A stretch of DNA of 64,000 nt from Chondrosia reniformis (taxonomy: Eukaryota > Porifera > Demospongiae > Chondrillida > Chondrillidae). Below are positions 60,101 through 64,000 of the stretch, piece by piece. Location: the NCBI GenBank assembly GCA_947172415.1, contig OX359189.1:3548501-3612500 (forward strand), given 5' to 3'. Made by a program: the position numbers and the translations under genes. Positions within the stretch are counted from its first letter, which is position 1; every line of letters begins with the position of its first letter. The notes below the pieces were generated by a model. It worked only from the letters and a program-made list of their open reading frames with translations. It ran no database searches and was not told the DNA's origin.

Positions 60101-63100
60101 TTGCCTCATTTTTACCACACCATGTAAACATTAGCATATATCACTAAACATTTTAACATACATACGTATAACAAACTAAATCTACTCAATTTATTACATG
60201 TACAATCAAAGTGAAAGTCACTGAATAAAACGTATAATTACAGCTTGCAACTAAAAAGAAGAGAACATATTATAGGCCTACTTATCAAAAGAGAATACAG
60301 GTGAACCTCTATACTGCAACTTGTACAACCAAAGAGATGCCTAAGTGGTACTTTGCTATTAATCTATCACAAAAACATCAAAAGTGAATGAAAATACATA
60401 TACGTACGTAGAATCTCATTATAATAAAATCGTTTATAGTGAATGTCTCAGTATAGTGAAGTACTTGGCTAGCCTCCGTATACTATTATATGTATTAGTT
60501 ATACCATGACGCTGAGGTGTATATGGGCTTTATACGTACGAGTCACGAGGGCGTATTAGTGCCCGAGGGTGAGTACGTATAATATCCATATACACCTCAG
60601 CGCTGTGGTATGAGTGATATATACTCCGTCACTTCTTATCGTTATTTTGGCGGGACTTTCAGGATGGCTCTGCTAACGTTTGATTCTTTTTGCTTAAACG
60701 CTGACGACTTCATAGAATGCTCTTGCCCTGACTGCTCCAACTGTCCTAAATGTAAGGAGAATTGTCCACCCCCAAGAAGAAACGTCTTAGTTTACTATAT
60801 TAGGGCAGGGATATAACAGGATTTAAGAAGCCGATGCAGTATATAGCTTCTTAAATCCTGTTATATCACAGTTATGAAATTTAAATACAGGCGGTTGCCC
60901 CGGCAACTGAGTATATACATTCAATATGCGAATATTCAATATAGGGAACAAATTTTGGTCCCCACTGAGCTTCACTATAGTGACATTCCACTGTATCTAG
61001 GCTGTACTTTTGAACGCACATTCAGTAATGTAGAGAGAGGCTATAACTTACATGTCAGGCAACTTAGCCTTCAAAACGGATGACTTCTGTGTCCGAACAG
61101 AGCGTCTCACTCTCTGTCCTTCACAGGCTAGTACATTCTCAGTCGGATGACCCTTAGTTCTAAGAGGAGGCCTGGACAGAGAGTCAGGATCAATATCTGG
61201 TAATCCATCACTTTCATCAGAGCCAAAAATGTCTTGATAATCCTGACTAGTAGGCTTAAGACCAGCAGACTTCTTTTTGATGGTAGCCGTTCTTAACTCT
61301 ACATAAAGGTACATACTGTACATTCCATAATGATATATACGTACATACATATTTGTATGTACTGCATATACAGTGTATGTATACAATTGTTTAGGCCTAT
61401 CAATTTGATGTACATATACATGGTACATTACAAACTGTTTAATAGTTTAATAGACAATTCATCAAATTACATGTACATATTAACAAATGCCTGAGTTTTT
61501 TGACAAGCTTCACTAAACAGGTCTAATTAAGTTGTGTATGACAACTATAGAGTTAGAGACATTATTGGAATGTACAAAGCTGAGCTACATAACCTGTTTA
61601 TAGATGTAAGTATGTGACTAAAAGTTAACAGATCATAATGAAGAAGTGGCAGTGACAGCAATAAATAACTAAATTAGTTAGATAGGTGGAAAGAGATAAA
61701 CACTGAAATGGTCTTATATGAGATGAGCTTAATAGCCAGAAGTAGAAATGAAAGCAATATAGGGGCTGCCTATATTGTTTCAATGCGCCAAAAATGACAA
61801 ATCTAAATCACACCATAGAACCTACGTATATAGAAAAAGGTTATTCGTGGATTGGCAATCCAGACATGTTTACACCAGTAAATTACAGCATGAAAATAGC
61901 TGAGTATATCAGTTTGTTTAACTTATGTATTTACACATACGTATACAATAAAACAACATCCTATGTACGTACACTGAAACCCCTATAATAACAACAGCCA
62001 TAAAAGTAACTACGTAGTACAAAGTGTAAAAAGAATTCCACTGTAAAAGGGAAGACATCTGAATGATGTATTAAAAAGGAAGATGCAAAATAACTGTATC
62101 AAGTGACACAAGACAACATTTACAAATATGTTGCATCATTAGACTGTGGATTTTAACCCTCCTATTCATGTCTAATGAGGAGCACAATGAATATAAGGGT
62201 GGAGCCAAAACTCGCTGAATGGGAACCAGAGTCTACCCTTAGCCACTCAAAGAGATGGTGGAGCCATAGAAAGCTGTTTTGTCCTTATTAGGAATCATCA
62301 GTATGGCATACTGACTCTGGTTTCCCATCAAGTGAACTTTGGTTCCACCCTTTTGCTCATTTGCATTCCACAGGAGACATCATTCTGGGGTAAAATCCAC
62401 AGCAAAATGATGAAACACGGTAGCTTTAAAATCAGCTTTAGATCTTAAAGTCAACATTTTTTTCATTTACAAATACATAGCTTACTGTAGTCCTTGCTTT
62501 GGAGTATTCCCTGCTCGACAGGCCCTACAGACCGATTCACAACTTCTAGAATGTCATCAGCTGCTTGAGAACTACATCAAAAACACAAAGAGATAACATA
62601 CCTTCCTTTAACTATACAAAGGATGTTAGTAACTTATAACGTCTTCAAGCAACATGCTGTAAACAAATACCATAATTCGGGAATTTTTCCAACGTTCATG
62701 TGATGAGTTTAAATATTATCGTGTTCTAAACCAACCGCACTTTTTGATTTCACACGAATAAATGAACAAGCGAAAAGTTTGTATGAAAAATGTTTGTGGT
62801 TTGGGCCAACCATAAAAATATTTTAACAACGAAATTTCCCAAATTACTGTATATAAAGGCGAGCCACAGTAGCATCCAGACCCTTTTCTATCTAGGTACA
62901 ACATAAAAACCTTCAAATTAAATATCTTTGCTACCTACAGCCAAAGCAGTGTTAACATGTTATGAGTGAAAAGTTTATAACATCACATACACAATTTTAT
63001 ACATTAATGTGGTTTCTTACTTATCAGTACAAAAGTTGTAATTTTGCTATTACAGTAGTTTAGTTATGGTTAAAATATGTCTGTCATGTTGTCTTTAGGT

Positions 63101-63913
63101 CATGTACCTCACAGACCACATACTATAGGGTTTTCAATTTTCCTAAACGTTTTATGCTACAGCATAAAGGCACTTAAAAGAAACCATAATTTAGTTATAA
63201 AAAGCTAAACATCATAGTAGCTAGGGAATAGCCTTCTGTTGGAAACAATATTAGCCAAATACATTTACTATTAGCACATCAGAGAACACAGAGCTCTTGG
63301 GTCTGTAATTATTGCTCTACAGACATATTTTCTCTCAGAGTTAAAGATAATTAGAGCTTATTGCCAATATACTGTAAGACAATCACAAAGAATTAAAAAT
63401 TAATAAGGCTTTTTAACTGAAAAAATGGAGCAGACTACTGAAATAAAGACCTTTCAAAATTTATAGTAGGCTTGGCCCTGTTTATATAGGCCTAGAGATA
63501 TCAGAGTGTAGTTTTTATTACCTTGTTATTTGATCATAAACTTGTATTTATCCTCTTCCAAGGCCAACTCTAATATGCTACTTACGGTAGCTGCAATATT
63601 TGGTCAATAAAAATAAAGAAAAAATTAGTAAGAAAAAACAACCTTAAATTAACCGTCAACGTGCCATGCCTGGTTATAAAAATTGCTGAAGCAGAAGGAA
63701 TGGCGGTAGATATAATAAATATTGCTACACACTTTAAACCAATATACGTACGTACGTAGGTTCTTGTCAAAATTACAGCAAGTTAGCATGCTTTTGTAGA
63801 CATTCCCTAAGTAGTTTGAAAACTATCTTCAAACTATTCAGCCAAAATTCTTTGTCATTTTACCTCATTTTAACATTCTCCTCACTACAGCTTTTAACAT
63901 TGGAAACAGCAGT
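45197..63913 (-). CDS. SENP6/7: SENP6/SENP7-type SUMO protease (Ulp2-like), multi-exon, N-terminus outside window
   Basis: Peptidase C48 that trims SUMO chains in the nucleus. Exons, gene order: 63913-63864 (tentative), 62571-62486, 61298-61052, 59891-59781, 58966-58850, 58714-58622, 56398-56205, 55321-55149, 50596-50547, 49435-49370, 48251-48227 (25-nt microexon, tentative), 46939-46871, 45957-45889, 45328-45197. Phases agree at each join and the set is 1482 nt. Landmarks: [13 protein letters not shown] (domain start), [48 protein letters not shown] (catalytic His), [11 protein letters not shown] (Asp) and [14 protein letters not shown] (oxyanion Gln and catalytic Cys). An acidic, Ser-rich insert of about 130 residues splits His from Asp, as in the loops of SENP6 and SENP7. 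Upstream exons encode a basic/acidic linker. The triad is complete, so it is probably active. SENP6 and SENP7 cannot be told apart. Confidence 0.9.
51362..51460. repeat. Short direct repeat in SENP6/7 intron
   Basis: GTAGAAGAGTTGATGAAATA occurs twice in direct succession (about 51410-51450). Simple local duplication without coding meaning. Confidence 0.6.
52106..52237. repeat. 64-bp tandem duplication
   Basis: Two adjacent units starting CACTAAATGAAACC and ending CACTGTCTTTT, nearly identical (GAAGAC against GAGGGC). Intronic in the SENP6/7-like gene. No further units are seen. Confidence 0.9.
52482..52557. repeat. Perfect 35-bp hairpin
   Basis: Arms 52482-52516 and 52523-52557 are exact complements, starting CATACGTAGACTTAATGG, with a 6-nt loop (AGAGGT). 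It could be a tiny foldback MITE or a transcribed hairpin; the sequence alone does not decide. Confidence 0.9.
56835..57190 (-). repeat. 350-400 bp dispersed element, minus copy
   Basis: Inverted partner of 60478-60895. One end has a small palindrome (GGATTTAAGAAGCTATATA ... TTCTTAAATCCTGTTATATC). The other end has a GTGTATATGGG palindrome (GGTGTATATGGG and CCCATATACACC). Read on the minus strand the middle keeps a Cys-rich reading ([16 protein letters not shown]). Intronic in the SENP6/7-like gene. Confidence 0.8.
57973..58443. mobile_element. pogo-type MITE
   Basis: 471 bp bounded by TA. Left end CAGTAAAACCTCTATTAACGG and right end TGTCCGTTATTGAGAGGTTT...CACTG are inverted repeats, and many internal GCGGACA/AACGGACA copies extend the pairing. 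Such ends are typical of Tigger/pogo non-autonomous elements. No transposase part is seen. It lies in an intron of the SENP6/7-like gene. Confidence 0.85.
58985..59160 (-). mobile_element. tRNA-derived SINE, copy 2
   Basis: Reverse-strand copy of the element at 33102-33287. The tRNA-like head is at 59131-59062, with a perfect B box (GGTTCGATTCC) and the A box TAGCTCAGTGGC. It has the same leader (GAGAGCATG) and tail (CACATCGATTATTCATAA). Intronic, between exons 58966 and 59781 of the SENP6/7-like gene. Confidence 0.85.
60478..60895 (+). repeat. 350-400 bp dispersed element, plus copy
   Basis: Plus-strand partner of 56835-57190, sharing the GTGTATATGGG palindrome at the left, the Cys-rich middle, and the GGATTTAAGAAGC palindrome at the right. 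The two copies lie in opposite orientation on either side of three SENP6/7 exons (58622-59891). Confidence 0.8.
60610..60816 (+). CDS. Small Cys-rich reading frame inside the dispersed element
   Basis: 68 codons with [20 protein letters not shown] followed by [13 protein letters not shown]. Seven Cys fall in a short span, with C-x-C, C-x2-C and C-x2-C spacings that could bind zinc. The same reading, with several substitutions, is open in the inverted copy around 57040-56935. Both may derive from an exon of a larger transposon protein. No family recognised; it may not be expressed. Confidence 0.35.
   Translation: MSDIYSVTSYRYFGGTFRMALLTFDSFCLNADDFIECSCPDCSNCPKCKENCPPPRRNVLVYYIRAGI
62325..62455. 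repeat. Dispersed repeat, copy 2
   Basis: Matches 4318-4460 (AAGTGAACTTTGGTTCCACCC, CACAGGAGACATCA, AGATCTTAAAG). A related GGGAACCAGAGTC / GACTCTGGTTTCCC inverted pair lies just left, at 62227-62330. Intronic in the SENP6/7-like gene. Confidence 0.6.
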
Positions 63914-64000
63914 CTAAAATGGAAGAAACATTATAAGGCAGGTCAGCCTGTACATAGTTAATGAATAACTTAATGGTTTACAATATACGTAAATAATATA

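Overview
The window looks like nuclear DNA of an animal, most likely an early-branching one such as a demosponge. It is AT-rich and has GT-AG introns, a tRNA-derived SINE, pogo, Gypsy, Penelope-like and R2-like elements, and animal-type genes (TENT5/FAM46, ILVBL, WARS2, DDX18, SENP6/7). The sponge assignment is inference from overall character; no search could be run.

Layout. 1-3.5 kb: first exon of a mitochondrial tryptophanyl-tRNA synthetase, then an intronless ILVBL-type ThDP enzyme, both on the minus strand. 4.5-30 kb: a segmental duplication with three copies of one minus-strand gene. Each copy has a signal-peptide/ectodomain exon and a seven-pass membrane exon that join in phase 0. I could not place this family. 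The copies are spread out by transposable elements: a family of long palindromic elements, one associated with a Ulp1-type protease fragment; an R2-like LINE; a Gypsy LTR element with both LTRs; a Penelope-like element with a 14-bp target duplication; a pogo/Tigger element; and a 41-bp minisatellite expanded in only one copy.

31-42.5 kb: a 13-exon plus-strand DDX18 helicase gene whose exon lengths and phases close exactly on a 572-residue protein. 43.3-44.7 kb: an intronless TENT5/FAM46 nucleotidyltransferase, convergent with DDX18. 45.2-64 kb: a SENP6/SENP7-type (Ulp2-like) SUMO protease gene on the minus strand, rebuilt here from about 14 short exons with the His-Asp-Cys triad in place; its N-terminal part continues past the right edge. 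Its introns hold a SINE, a pogo MITE, a 35-bp-arm hairpin and an inverted pair of a 350-400 bp repeat flanking three catalytic-domain exons.

The host genes are housekeeping in character: organelle translation, 2-hydroxyacyl-CoA metabolism, ribosome biogenesis, RNA poly(A) extension and SUMO editing. The 4.5-30 kb receptor-like cluster is the lineage-specific, fast-changing part of the window.
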